A DNA stretch of 64,000 bases from the NCBI RefSeq assembly GCF_020667845.1, contig NZ_JAFMPQ010000001.1, positions 124,001 to 188,000 on the forward strand. The letters run 5' to 3'. Positions 21,664 to 30,778 of this stretch are shown here, in pieces. The notes beneath the pieces are model-generated. The model was given only the letters and a program-made list of their open reading frames with translations, was not told where the DNA came from and did not search any database. Every line of letters begins with the position of its first letter. Positions within the stretch are counted from its first letter, which is position 1. This DNA comes from Cognatishimia sp. F0-27 (lineage in GTDB: Bacteria; Pseudomonadota; Alphaproteobacteria; Rhodobacterales; Rhodobacteraceae). The translations under genes and the position numbers were made by a program.

Positions 21664-23388
21664 TCAGATGGGCAGGCCCACGACAAACCGCGCGCCCAGC
21701 GGCTCCGACGTCACATCGGCCTCCGTTGGGCGGATGTTTTCCGCCCAGATCACGCCGCCATGCGCCTCGACGATCTGTTTCGAAATGGCGAGACCGAGAC
21801 CGGAATTGTTGCCGAAATCCTGACTCGGGCGCGAGGTATAGAACCGTTTGAAGATTTTCTGGAGCGCTTCCTCGGGAATGCCGGGGCCAGTATCCTCAAC
21901 CACAACCAGAACGCGGTTTTCCCGCCGGCGGGTCCAGACGCGGATTGCATCGCCATCCTCACAAAAGCTGATCGCGTTGGTGATCAGATTGACAAAAACC
22001 TGTGCGAGCCGCGGTTCCAGACCATTGATCGTGATCGGTCGCGAGGGCAGATCCGTGATGAACTCGATGCCTTTGGTGCGGGCATCCTGCCCGAGAAACT
22101 CCGTGATGTTGGTCACCATGTCGATGAGGTTGAACTTCTGCTCTTCCTCCTTGACCAATTCGCTGTCGAGCCGGGATGCGTTGGAGATGTCGCTGACCAG
22201 CCGATCGAGCCGGCGCACGTCATGTTCGATCACTTCAAGCAGCTTTGTCCGGTGCTCTTCCTTGCGCACCATGCGCAGCGACCCCACGGCGGATCGCATC
22301 GACGCCAGCGGGTTCTTGATTTCATGCGCCACATCGGCCGCGAACTGCTCGTTGCTGTCGATGCGATCATAAAGCGCGCTGACCATGCCGCGCAACGCGC
22401 CGGACAACCGGCCAATCTCGTCGGGGCGCGCGGTCAGGTCGGGGATGCGGATCCGGCCCGGCGCAACGTGCCGGCGGTTGCGGTCGCGCCCGATCTCCGC
22501 CGCATCGGCCAGATCCGAAATCGGATTGGCGATGGTGGAGGCCAGCACCAGGCTCAACCCGATGGACACCAGCGTTGCGATCACGAACATCTGCAGGACG
22601 CGTTCTCGTTCCGCGGCAACCGCCGCGTCGATTTCTTCGGCGGTCGATGTAACCGCAACCGTTCCAAGGATACGGTCGCCCTGCTGGATCGGCGAAAGCG
22701 CATGAAAGAGCGTCTTGCCATCCGCGTCGGCCCCGGCCTCGACACGGGTCTGCACCGGGTCTCCGGCTTCGATCATCCGCCGCAGACGATCTTCGAGGAT
22801 CATCGCCTCGCCTTCGTCGAAACGATCGAACAAGCCTGCGACCCCGTCCCAAACGGTGCCGATGAAATCCGAAATCAGCGTCGGGCGCTCCTCCTCGCTC
22901 ACCACCGGGCGGATCGGATCGATCTCGCCCGTCGCTTCTCCGAGCAGGAAACCGGCCGTGTCGAAAATCATGAGGGTCGCGCCAGCGCGCAGGTCGATGC
23001 CGTCAAGCGTGTCGGACACGTCGATGCCGTCGCCCGTGCCAAGGTTGGCCGGCGCGGCCAGCGGCAATTGCGCCTCGAACACATCCGCGATCAGCTCCAC
23101 CTCGGATTGCAGCGTATTCACGCGCTGGACGGCCAGAGTGTCCCGGGATGAGTTCAGCCAGAGGATCCCCGCGGCGAGCACGTTGAGCGCCACGAGGTTG
23201 AACGTGATGATCTTCCGCGTCAGCGGCGAACGATTGAGCGAAAAGAGGCCGCGCCGCGCGCGGCTGTCGCGCAGCTCCTGCTCGACGGTGCTGTCCGGTG
23301 CGATCCAGTCATCGCCCAGAACCACATCGCCGTCGTCCCGATTGTTCGCCTGATCACCGTTTGCCGGGATCCGCTCCGCGAGGGCCAT
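21664..23388 (-). CDS. chvG: Sensor histidine kinase ChvG/ExoS family
   Basis: Membrane sensor of the ChvG-ChvI system, known to respond to acid and envelope cues in rhizobia and Agrobacterium. The 574-aa protein has a first membrane segment near residue 55 (ITFNLVALNVLAAGILW), a periplasmic sensor of about 190 residues, a second membrane segment near 270, a HAMP region, the HisKA box DVAHEIKNPLAS with the phosphorylated His near 353, and the HATPase boxes NLITNAISFC, DTGPGIPEE and NSGLGLAISKQIV. It follows chvI after three bases. Kinase motifs are intact. Confidence 0.95.
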   Translation of the reverse strand: MALAERIPANGDQANNRDDGDVVLGDDWIAPDSTVEQELRDSRARRGLFSLNRSPLTRKIITFNLVALNVLAAGILWLNSSRDTLAVQRVNTLQSEVELIADVFEAQLPLAAPANLGTGDGIDVSDTLDGIDLRAGATLMIFDTAGFLLGEATGEIDPIRPVVSEEERPTLISDFIGTVWDGVAGLFDRFDEGEAMILEDRLRRMIEAGDPVQTRVEAGADADGKTLFHALSPIQQGDRILGTVAVTSTAEEIDAAVAAERERVLQMFVIATLVSIGLSLVLASTIANPISDLADAAEIGRDRNRRHVAPGRIRIPDLTARPDEIGRLSGALRGMVSALYDRIDSNEQFAADVAHEIKNPLASMRSAVGSLRMVRKEEHRTKLLEVIEHDVRRLDRLVSDISNASRLDSELVKEEEQKFNLIDMVTNITEFLGQDARTKGIEFITDLPSRPITINGLEPRLAQVFVNLITNAISFCEDGDAIRVWTRRRENRVLVVVEDTGPGIPEEALQKIFKRFYTSRPSQDFGNNSGLGLAISKQIVEAHGGVIWAENIRPTEADVTSEPLGARFVVGLPI

Positions 23389-23391
23389 GTT

Positions 23392-24093
23392 CTACTCTTC
23401 GTTGTACCGGTACCCGATACCATACAATGTTTCGATCGCGGAAAATTCCTCGTCAACCGAACGCATCTTCTTGCGCAGACGCTTGATGTGGCTGTCGATC
23501 GTGCGGTCGTCCACATAGACCTGATCGTCATAGGCCACATCCATGAGCTGGTCGCGCGACTTCACAAAACCCGGTCTCTGGGCCAGCGCCTGCAGCAGCA
23601 GGAACTCCGTCACCGTCAGCGACACGTCCTTGCCCTTCCAGCTCACCGCGTGGCGCAGCGGGTCCATCGACAGCGAGCCGCGCACCATCAGCTTGGCTTC
23701 TTCCACATCGCCGGCAGCGTCGCCTGCCACCGCTTCCTGACGCCGCAGGAGCGCGCGGATACGCTCGACCAGAAGCCGTTGGGAAAACGGCTTTTTCACG
23801 TAATCATCCGCCCCCATCCGAAGGCCGAGAACCTCATCGATCTCATCGTCCTTGGAGGTGAGGAAGATCACCGGCATCTTCGATTTCTGGCGCACCCGCT
23901 GGAGCAGGTCCATGCCGTCCATCCGCGGCATCTTGATATCGAAGACGGCCATGTCGGGCATGCGCTTGTTGAACGCGTCGAGCGCTGCCTGACCGTCATT
24001 ATAGGTCTCGACCTCGAAACCCTCCGCCTCGAGAGTCATCGAAACCGATGTCAGGATATTCCTGTCATCGTCCACTAGGGCGATCTTGGACAT
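23392..24093 (-). CDS. chvI: Response regulator ChvI family (OmpR type)
   Basis: DNA-binding response regulator partnered with ChvG. The 233-aa protein has a receiver domain with the acidic pocket VDDD (residues 7-10), the phosphorylated Asp52 in FDIKMP, Thr in LTSKDDE, and Lys in VKKPFS, then an OmpR-type winged helix ([41 protein letters not shown]). It is first in the minus-strand chain and divergent from pckA. ChvI control of pckA has been reported in rhizobia, so the shared upstream region may be a direct target. Confidence 0.95.
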   Translation of the reverse strand: MSKIALVDDDRNILTSVSMTLEAEGFEVETYNDGQAALDAFNKRMPDMAVFDIKMPRMDGMDLLQRVRQKSKMPVIFLTSKDDEIDEVLGLRMGADDYVKKPFSQRLLVERIRALLRRQEAVAGDAAGDVEEAKLMVRGSLSMDPLRHAVSWKGKDVSLTVTEFLLLQALAQRPGFVKSRDQLMDVAYDDQVYVDDRTIDSHIKRLRKKMRSVDEEFSAIETLYGIGYRYNEE

Positions 24094-24420
24094 TTTACTG
24101 ATCCTTATACTGCTCTGGTTGCCTGAATTTTTTCGCCACTATGCGAGAAATCGCCGATTGCAACAATCTCAAACTGCGAATCAGGCCTTCAATCGAGGGT
24201 TATTGGAGCGCGATTTGGCAAAGGAATGACTAAAAAGACGCAGTCGTGACCCGTTTGCATCGCTCATGCTATCGCTAAACATCAGATGGTTGCGCCGCCG
24301 GTTGCGCTAACTGTGCGTTTCCGTCCTGTTCCCCGGCGGAAGCCTCATGTTAAATACCCGTTCGTGGGCGCCCATCCGGGCGCAACTTTCTTGCATCGAA
24401 ACGCGACGGGAGCAGAGCGT
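24094..24420. promoter_or_regulatory. Divergent promoter region between chvI and pckA
   Basis: A 327-base spacer whose chvI-proximal half is AT-richer than its surroundings (around 24110-24290) and must hold both promoters. An open frame continues upstream of pckA to 24286, but its residues look non-coding. I could not define operator or -10/-35 boxes with confidence. Confidence 0.5.
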
Positions 24421-26019
24421 ATGGCAATCGGACGGGTCAACCCGCAATTCAGACTTGAGGATCAAGGGATCGAAGGTCTGGGCGATGTCTATTACAACCT
24501 CATGGAGCCCGCGCTGATCGAAGCCGCGCTCAAACGCGGTGAGGGTGCCCTCGGCAAGGGCGGCGCCTTCCTGGTGGAAACCGGCAAATTCACCGGCCGC
24601 TCCCCCAAGGACAAGCACATCGTCAAGACCGAGAGCGTGGCCAACACCATCTGGTGGGAAAACAATGCCGCCATGTCGGAAGAGGGTTTTGACGCGCTCT
24701 ACAACGACATGATCGAGCATATGAAGGGCCGCGAGTATTTCGTGCAGGACCTGACCGGCGGCGCCGATCCGGCAAATGCCATCGACGTGCGGTTCGTTTC
24801 GGAGCTGGCTTGGCACAACCTCTTCATCCGCCACATGATGCGCCGCCCTGACCGCGAAGACCTCGACACCTACACGGCCGATTTCACGGTCATCAATTGC
24901 CCGTCCTTTCAGGCAGATCCGGAAAAGCACAACTGCCGCTCGGAAACCGTGATCGCCATGAATTTCGACCGCAAGCTGATCCTGATCGGTGGCACGGAAT
25001 ACGCGGGCGAGAACAAGAAATCCGTCTTCACCCTGCTCAATTACATGCTGCCAGAGAAGGGCATCATGCCGATGCACTGCTCGGCCAACCATGCCACGGG
25101 CAACCCGGTCGACACCGCGGTGTTCTTTGGCCTTTCCGGCACCGGCAAGACCACGCTGTCCGCCGACCCTGACCGCACGCTGATCGGCGATGACGAACAT
25201 GGCTGGTCCGACCGCGGCACGTTCAACTTCGAAGGCGGCTGCTACGCCAAGACCATCAGTCTTTCCGCAGAAGCCGAGCCCGAGATCTATGCCACGACCG
25301 AGAAGTTCGGCACCGTGATCGAGAACATGGTCTACGACAAGGAGACCTATGAGCTCGATTTCGAGGATGACAGCCTGACCGCGAACATGCGCTGCGCCTA
25401 CCCGCTGCACTATATTTCGAACGCGTCCAAGACGGCGCTTGGCGGTCATCCCAAGAACATCATCATGCTGACCTGCGATGCCTTCGGTGTCCTGCCCCCG
25501 ATTTCACGGCTGACACCGGCGCAGGCCATGTATCATTTCCTCTCCGGTTTCACCTCGAAGGTTGCCGGAACGGAGCGCGGTGTGACTGAGCCGGAGCCGA
25601 CATTCTCGACCTGCTTCGGCGCACCGTTCATGCCACGCCGGCCCGAGGTCTATGGCAACCTGCTGCGCGACAAGATCGCCAAGCATGGTGCCACCTGCTG
25701 GCTTGTGAACACCGGCTGGACCGGTGGGGCCTATGGCACGGGTCAGCGTATGCCGATCAAGGCGACCCGCAACCTGCTCACCGCCGCGCTCAATGGCTCG
25801 CTCGCCGAAGCCGAGTTCCGCAAGGATCCGAACTTTGGCTTTGAAGTTCCTGTGTCGGTTGCCGGTGTCCCGGATCTCCTGCTGGACCCGCGCAAGACCT
25901 GGGAAGACAAGGCGGCCTATGACGCGCAAGCCGAAAAGCTGGTTCAGATGTTTGCCGACAATTTTGCGCAATATGTGCCGCATATCGACGACGACGTGAA
26001 AGCCTGCGCCATCGGCTGA
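24421..26019 (+). CDS. pckA: Phosphoenolpyruvate carboxykinase (ATP)
   Basis: Converts oxaloacetate to PEP with ATP, the entry step of gluconeogenesis. The 532-aa protein has the kinase-1a site and P-loop [11 protein letters not shown] (near residue 238), the PEPCK signature LIGDDEHGW (near 256), the upstream substrate-binding motif [10 protein letters not shown], and the adenine-binding LVNTGWTGG segment. GGGAG about 12 bases upstream supports this ATG over an upstream extension. A strong terminator follows the gene. Confidence 0.98.
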   Translation: MAIGRVNPQFRLEDQGIEGLGDVYYNLMEPALIEAALKRGEGALGKGGAFLVETGKFTGRSPKDKHIVKTESVANTIWWENNAAMSEEGFDALYNDMIEHMKGREYFVQDLTGGADPANAIDVRFVSELAWHNLFIRHMMRRPDREDLDTYTADFTVINCPSFQADPEKHNCRSETVIAMNFDRKLILIGGTEYAGENKKSVFTLLNYMLPEKGIMPMHCSANHATGNPVDTAVFFGLSGTGKTTLSADPDRTLIGDDEHGWSDRGTFNFEGGCYAKTISLSAEAEPEIYATTEKFGTVIENMVYDKETYELDFEDDSLTANMRCAYPLHYISNASKTALGGHPKNIIMLTCDAFGVLPPISRLTPAQAMYHFLSGFTSKVAGTERGVTEPEPTFSTCFGAPFMPRRPEVYGNLLRDKIAKHGATCWLVNTGWTGGAYGTGQRMPIKATRNLLTAALNGSLAEAEFRKDPNFGFEVPVSVAGVPDLLLDPRKTWEDKAAYDAQAEKLVQMFADNFAQYVPHIDDDVKACAIG

Positions 26020-26042
26020 TCCGCGCCAAATCGAGAAGATCG

Positions 26043-26078
26043 GGCCCCTTCGCCTTGTGTGGCGCTGGGGCCTTTTTT
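26043..26078 (+). terminator. Intrinsic terminator of pckA
   Basis: GGCCCC/GGGGCC arms extended by CGCC/GGCG across a small internal mismatch, followed directly by six T residues. It starts 24 bases after the pckA stop and ends 13 bases before the proposed start of the DUF3859 gene. Confidence 0.88.
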
Positions 26079-26090
26079 ATATCCCGTGCC

Positions 26091-26651
26091 ATGTGGACCC
26101 GTTTTCTCTCTGCAGCGCTGATCGTGATGCCGGCACTGGTAGCCGCACAGGTGGAATTGCCGGCGCCGCGACCGGAGGCGCCGGCCGAGGCAGCAGAGAT
26201 GCTGATCGAACATGGCGTCATCTGCAGCCTGATCCCGGAGGGTCGCGAAGCCGCGCCTGACACGGAAAGCGGGTTGATCAACCTCGTGCCGCAAGATCGC
26301 ACCTTCGATGTCTTGACGGATGTGGTCCCGGCGGAGATGGGTCTCAGTTTTGGCGTGCGTATCGTTCTGCCGGAAGATGCGGCGCCGATCGACGCGCGTG
26401 TCGTGGTCCGTCATCCGGTGTTCCACCCCTCCGGCGTGACGGTGCAACGCTGGGATGCATGGCTCGACCCGGATACGCCCGCGCTCAACCTGTTCAGTTT
26501 CGAGCTGCCGCATGAGCTTGTCACGGGAGAGTGGGTTTTCCAGTTCCGCGCGGGTGGCACGATCTTTGCCGAGCGCCGCTTCCGCGTGGTCCCGCCGGAC
26601 GCTGCACCGGGCGTGCTCTCCGTCTGCGACCCTGCCGCGCCCATCGCCTGA
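26091..26651 (+). CDS. Exported DUF3859 domain protein
   Basis: A 186-aa secreted protein: the start at MWTRFLSAALIVMPALVAAQ gives a clean signal peptide with cleavage near AAQ. The mature part has a DUF3859-like beta-sandwich, with an LPHELVTGEWVFQFRAGG segment (near residue 145) and PVFHPSGVTVQRWD before it; the family is of unknown function. A start 12 codons upstream lies inside the pckA terminator and is unlikely. No good ribosome site is visible. A 63-bp tandem repeat begins ten bases after its stop. Confidence 0.75.
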   Translation: MWTRFLSAALIVMPALVAAQVELPAPRPEAPAEAAEMLIEHGVICSLIPEGREAAPDTESGLINLVPQDRTFDVLTDVVPAEMGLSFGVRIVLPEDAAPIDARVVVRHPVFHPSGVTVQRWDAWLDPDTPALNLFSFELPHELVTGEWVFQFRAGGTIFAERRFRVVPPDAAPGVLSVCDPAAPIA

Positions 26652-26660
26652 GCCACGCCC

Positions 26661-27072
26661 CCGCGGCGCTTCAGACGCGGGTCTGCGCCGCCAGACACAG
26701 GCCATACCGCCCGCTCATCGTCCCCGCGGCGCGTCAAACGCCGGTCTGCGCCGTCAGACACACGCCATACCGCCCGCTCAATGCCCCCGCGGCGCGTCAG
26801 ACGCCGGTCCACACCGTCAAACACAGGCCATACCGCCCGCTCAATGTCCCCGCGGCGCGTCAGACGCCGGCTTGCGCCGTCAGACACAGGCCATACCGTC
26901 CGCTCAATGCCCCCGCGGCGCGTCAGACGCCGGTCTACACCGTCAAACACAGGCCATACCGCCCGCTCAATGTCCCCGCGGCGCGTCAGACGCCGGTCTG
27001 CGCCGTCAAACACAGGCCATACCGCCCGCTCAATGTCCCCTCGGCGCGTCAGACGCCGGTCTGCGCCGCCGC
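26661..27072. repeat. 63-bp tandem repeat array, about 6.5 units
   Basis: Units begin at 26661, 26724, 26787, 26850, 26913, 26976 and 27039, always 63 bases apart; the last is partial. Each holds CCGCGGCGCGTCAGACGCCG followed by GTCTGCGCCGTCA and ACACAGGCCATACCGCCCGC, with a few substitutions per unit. A small palindrome CAGAC-GCCG-GTCTG sits in each unit. Since 63 is divisible by three, long frames stay open on both strands, but they look like repeat translation. It fills the gap between the convergent DUF3859 and BKACE genes; the rest to 27193 is unremarkable. Confidence 0.95.
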
Positions 27073-27193
27073 TTCTGGTCATTCCGAACGGATCAGATCC
27101 GCAGACCGCGGACCGCGCGCGTCCCGCGCCAAGCGAGGGCGATACACGCGCCTTCCGGTTCTGGATCGGAGCCGCAAAGCGCCTCCGCGCCTG

Positions 27194-28024
27194 TCAGGCC
27201 GCCCGCAAACCGAGAATCTCCCGCGCTTGCGCGGCGCTGGCCACCGGGCGTTCATATTGCTCACACAGCGCGACGGTCCGCGCTACAAGCGCGGCATTGG
27301 ACGGGGCCAGTTCCGCCTTGTTGAGACGGATGTTGTCCTCCAGCCCGGTGCGCGTATGGCCGCCTGCGGCAATGGCCCATTCATTGACCTCCAGCTGGTG
27401 CCGCCCGATCCCCGCAGCGCACCAATCCGCATCCGGCATCAACCGTTTTGTCGTCTCCACGTAGAAGTCGAACACGGTCTTGTCGCAGGGCATGGCGTTT
27501 TTGACCCCCATGACAAACTGCACGTAGATCCGCCCCGGAATCCGCCCGTCGCGATTCATCTCGGCGGCCTTGAAAATGTGAGAGAGGTCGAACGCCTCGA
27601 TCTCCGGCTTGATGTCATGGGTCCGCATTTCGGACGCAAGCCAATCGACCAGATCAGGCGGGTTTTCATACACGCGGGTCGGGAAATTGTTGGAGCCGAC
27701 CGACAGGGACGCCATCTCGGGCCGCAGCGGCAGCATGCCGCCGCGCGCCTGTCCCGCGCCCGACCGACCGCCTGTCGACAGCTGAATGATCATGCCCGGG
27801 CAATGCTTGCGCAGCCCCTCCACCAATTGGCCGAACCGCTCCGGATCGGACGTGGTGCTGCCATCGTCATTGCGCACATGGGCATGGCAGATCGACGCGC
27901 CGGCCTCGAAGGCCGCCTGCGTGCTTTCCACCTGCTCGGCCACGGTGATCGGCACCGCCGGGTTGTCGGCCTTGGTCGGCACCGACCCGGTGATCGCCAC
28001 GCAGATAATACAGGGCTTGCCCAT
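27194..28024 (-). CDS. BKACE-family 3-keto acid cleavage enzyme (DUF849)
   Basis: Zinc-dependent enzymes that condense a beta-keto acid with acetyl-CoA and cleave it to acetoacetate plus a new CoA ester. The 276-aa protein has the family landmarks: ICVAITGSVPTK near the N-terminus, the metal-binding histidines in SICHAHVRNDDG (near residue 47), an IIQLSTGG strand, and the C-terminal IAAGGHTRTGLEDN loop. GGAGGAAAG lies seven bases before the ATG. Substrate cannot be told from sequence by eye; homologues differ (Kce, carnitine and other beta-keto acids). It converges with the repeat array. Confidence 0.9.
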   Translation of the reverse strand: MGKPCIICVAITGSVPTKADNPAVPITVAEQVESTQAAFEAGASICHAHVRNDDGSTTSDPERFGQLVEGLRKHCPGMIIQLSTGGRSGAGQARGGMLPLRPEMASLSVGSNNFPTRVYENPPDLVDWLASEMRTHDIKPEIEAFDLSHIFKAAEMNRDGRIPGRIYVQFVMGVKNAMPCDKTVFDFYVETTKRLMPDADWCAAGIGRHQLEVNEWAIAAGGHTRTGLEDNIRLNKAELAPSNAALVARTVALCEQYERPVASAAQAREILGLRAA

Positions 28025-28366
28025 CGCTCTTTCCTCCCCGAGACACACACCCTCACCGCCCCTGACGGGCCGTTTCGGACGTTTCAGACCAGCGATACCG
28101 CCCCCGGGCGCGGCAAGCAACGCCCCGCGTGAGAAAGCCGCCAGCCCGATGTGGCCGCAAATGGACGATCCGACTCCACATTCTGGGCGTCCAGCGCATT
28201 CATCCACAACTTAATGGGTCATGCACGAAAATATCGCTTTACAGAGAGTCGCCGCTACAGGCACCATATGTGGTAAGGGCTCGCGGAACGCCCGCATGTC
28301 CTTGAGCAAAAGCCAAGCTCTGGGGGGTAGACAGCCCTGATGAGCCTATAAAAACGAGGTGGCGGC
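28025..28366. other. Intergenic region, divergent promoters of BKACE and ybjN-like genes
   Basis: A 342-base spacer between two divergent genes. The middle part (28200-28300) is AT-richer and includes ACCATATGTGGTAAGG and TTGAGC/GGTAGA-like boxes, but no promoter could be called firmly. No gene was found. Confidence 0.4.
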
Positions 28367-28867
28367 ATGGCCCTGTCCGAGCAATTTCACACCGAAGATC
28401 TGCATCCCATCGACATTGTCGAACACATCGCCGAGCATAATGACTGGGAGTTCGACCGCGTCGCCGATGACCAGATCGCCATGGCCGTCGAGGGGCAGTG
28501 GCGCACCTATTCGATCACGCTTGCCTGGTCCGGTTATGACGAGACCCTGCGCATGATCTGTACATTCGAGATGGAACCGCCGGACGATCGCATGGCGACC
28601 CTCAATGAAGGGTTGAACCTCGTCAATGACCAGTGCTGGACCGGCGCGTTCAGCTACTGGGAAGCGCAGAAGCTCATGGTTTACAAATACGGGCTGTTGC
28701 TGTCGGGCGGCAATATCGCCACCGCTGACCAGATCGACGTGATGATCGAGAACGCGGTCCTGACCGCAGAGCGCTACTACCCGGCGTTTCAGCTCATGTC
28801 CTGGACCGATCGCTCCGCCCGAGAAGCGCTGAAAGTGGCCATTGCCGAGGCTTATGGCCGGGCCTGA
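28367..28867 (+). CDS. YbjN domain-containing protein
   Basis: A 166-aa cytoplasmic protein of the YbjN family, which has a type III secretion chaperone-like fold. Typical segments are QIAMAVEGQWRTYSITLAWS, RMICTFEMEP, GLNLVNDQCWTGAFSYW and FRNGLLLSGG-like MVYKYGLLLSGG. The exact role is unknown; E. coli YbjN influences motility and stress. Its ATG is preceded by GAGGTGG. It is separate from proC by a repeat-rich spacer. Confidence 0.85.
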   Translation: MALSEQFHTEDLHPIDIVEHIAEHNDWEFDRVADDQIAMAVEGQWRTYSITLAWSGYDETLRMICTFEMEPPDDRMATLNEGLNLVNDQCWTGAFSYWEAQKLMVYKYGLLLSGGNIATADQIDVMIENAVLTAERYYPAFQLMSWTDRSAREALKVAIAEAYGRA

Positions 28868-28956
28868 CGCGGGTCTCTTTGCGCGCCATCCGCGACGGAC
28901 TGGTCTGGCGGGACCTGTCTTAATCACGCTTTGTCAAAAGAGCCATTGTTAAGGGA

Positions 28957-29005
28957 TGGGGGCGCTGCCCCCAAACCCCCGGGATATTTTCAGCCCAAAG
29001 AAACG
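28957..29005 (+). repeat. Dispersed hairpin/GGCCCAAAGAAA element, copy 1
   Basis: A hairpin TGGGGGC/GCCCCCA, then ACCCCCGGGATATTTT and CAGCCCAAAGAAAC. Two further copies, in inverted orientation, lie at 33767 and 37448. Similar elements are frequent in Rhodobacterales spacers as I recall them. Confidence 0.8.
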
Positions 29006-29206
29006 GGTCACCGCTCTTCTTTGGGCATTGGGTGGCCTATTGGCGCCCCCGGCAAGTGGCTTTGTCGTCAGACCGGGCTGCGGACATCCGAGGATCGCGC
29101 AGTGCCTTGGCCCCTGGGCGGACAAACCGGTTTGAGAGCCCGGGGAGTTTGGACGGCTAGGACTGATCTTCGGGGCGCATCGGAAGAGGGGGAAGCGTTT
29201 TCGCGG

Positions 29207-29491
29207 ATTGCGCTCGGGTGTGCCGCGCAATTGGGGCCGAAAACCGGTCCCCACTTTTCGGATTGCGCTCGGGCGTGCCGCGCAATTGGGGCCGAAAACC
29301 GGTTCCCACTTTTCGGATTGCGCTCGGGCGTGCCGCGCAATTGGGGCCGAAAACCGGTTCCCACTTTTCGGATTGCGCTCGGGCGTGCCGCGCAATTGCA
29401 GCCGAAAACCGGTTCCCACTTTTCGGATTGCGCTCGGGCGTGCCGCGCAATTGCAGCCGAAAACCGGTTCCCACTTTTCGGATTGCGCTCT
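29207..29491. repeat. 55-bp tandem repeat array, five units plus a partial
   Basis: Units begin at 29207, 29262, 29317, 29372, 29427 and 29482 (partial), exactly 55 bases apart. Each reads ATTGCGCTCGGGCGTGCCGC, then GCAATTGGGGCCGAAAACCG and GTTCCCACTTTTCGG. CCGAAAA and TTTTCGG can pair as a 7-bp hairpin in each unit. The first three units carry GGGG and the last two GCAG, showing stepwise copying. The spacer is between co-directional ybjN-like and proC genes. The preceding 200 bases hold only element copy 1. Confidence 0.95.
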
Positions 29492-29547
29492 AACGTCGCC
29501 GCGACAGGGCCAAACGCCCGCCCGAAACAATCCAAAAGGAGCGTGTC

Positions 29548-30363
29548 ATGAAAATCTCCGAACTTGCTCATCGCGGTCTGGTTCTGCTCGGATGCGGCAA
29601 GATGGGGTCTGCGATGCTCGAAGGCTGGCTCTCGGACGGGCTGCCGGCCTCTTCGGTCTGGGTGATCGATCCCAACCCCTCGGACTGGGTCAAGAACCAG
29701 CACACACATCTCAACGCCGACATGCCGCTGGACCCGGCGGTTGTCCTGATTGCCGTGAAACCGCAGATGATGACCGAAGCGTTGCCCAGCTTGCGCGGCT
29801 TTGGCAATGGCCAAACGCTCTTTGTGTCCGTTGCAGCCGGAACAACGCTTGACACCCTGTCCCGCACGCTGGGCGCAGAGGCGCCGATCATCCGTGCCAT
29901 GCCCAACACGCCCGCCGCCATCGGCCAGGGGATCACGGCAATGATCGGCAACGCGCATGCAACCGCCCATCATCTCGACATGACGGAAACGCTGCTTTCC
30001 GCCATCGGCGCCGTTGTTCGGCTCGACACGGAGGCGCAGATCGACGCGGTAACGGGTGTTTCCGGGTCGGGCCCGGCCTATGTGTTCCACATGATCGAAT
30101 GCCTTGCGGCGGCCGGCGAAGCGCAAGGACTCAGCCCGGCCCTTGCCATGGAATTGGCCAAGGCCACGGTCGCGGGCGCGGGCGCGCTCGCCATGAAGTC
30201 CACCGAAACACCGGAGCAGTTGCGCATCAATGTGACCTCTCCAAACGGCACAACGCAGGCCGGGTTGTCCGTGTTGATGAACACGGAGTCGGGTCTGCCG
30301 CCGCTGATGCGCGATACCGTCGCCGCCGCCGCGGATCGCTCACGGGATCTGGCCAATGGCTGA
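29548..30363 (+). CDS. proC: Pyrroline-5-carboxylate reductase
   Basis: Last step of proline synthesis: NAD(P)H-dependent reduction of pyrroline-5-carboxylate. The 271-aa protein has the Rossmann motif [17 protein letters not shown] (near residue 12), the segment [18 protein letters not shown], and the C-terminal signature [18 protein letters not shown] precedes the ATG by seven bases. It overlaps csaA by eight bases, so both are read together. Confidence 0.96.
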   Translation: MKISELAHRGLVLLGCGKMGSAMLEGWLSDGLPASSVWVIDPNPSDWVKNQHTHLNADMPLDPAVVLIAVKPQMMTEALPSLRGFGNGQTLFVSVAAGTTLDTLSRTLGAEAPIIRAMPNTPAAIGQGITAMIGNAHATAHHLDMTETLLSAIGAVVRLDTEAQIDAVTGVSGSGPAYVFHMIECLAAAGEAQGLSPALAMELAKATVAGAGALAMKSTETPEQLRINVTSPNGTTQAGLSVLMNTESGLPPLMRDTVAAAADRSRDLANG

Positions 30364-30706
30364 GCGTTCCGACGAGATCACCTTTGCGGATTTCCTCGCC
30401 GTCGACATCCGCGTGGGAACCATCACCCGCGCGGAGCCCTTTCCGGAGGCGCGCAAGCCCGCCATCAAGCTCTGGATCGATTTCGGGCCCAAGATCGGCA
30501 TCCGCAAAAGCTCCGCCCAGATCACCGATCACTACGCGCCCGAAACGCTTGCCGGCAAACGCGTGCTCGGCGTCGTCAACTTCCCTCCACGGCAGATTGG
30601 CCCGGTGCGGTCCGAAGTGCTCGTCCTGGGCATCCATGACGCGGACGATGCGGTTGTTCTGGTCACGCCGGACGGTCCGGTGCCGGATGGCGGCCGTCTC
30701 TGCTGA
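30356..30706 (+). CDS. csaA: CsaA-like tRNA-binding protein
   Basis: A 116-aa OB-fold protein of the CsaA/Arc1p tRNA-binding family, proposed to be an export-related chaperone in Bacillus. Landmarks are [21 protein letters not shown] (residues 10-30), the KLWIDFG strand, SSAQITDHY, and the C-terminal [12 protein letters not shown] and [15 protein letters not shown]. Length and motifs match the family closely. The start lies inside the end of proC (eight-base overlap). Confidence 0.93.
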   Translation: MAERSDEITFADFLAVDIRVGTITRAEPFPEARKPAIKLWIDFGPKIGIRKSSAQITDHYAPETLAGKRVLGVVNFPPRQIGPVRSEVLVLGIHDADDAVVLVTPDGPVPDGGRLC

Positions 30707-30778
30707 CAACAGGATCACCGCAGCCGGTCATCGACGCTTCAAGACACATATCCCGTTCACGCTTAAAGGGGTCGCCCC

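Noticed and set aside
26411-27464. Long frames on both strands across the 63-bp array
   Set aside because: A 63-bp unit without stops keeps frames open; composition is repetitive Arg/Thr/Pro and they overlap the DUF3859 gene.
29068-30126. 352-codon minus-strand frame across the 55-bp array and proC
   Set aside because: It is antisense to the well-supported proC gene and repeats array sequence.
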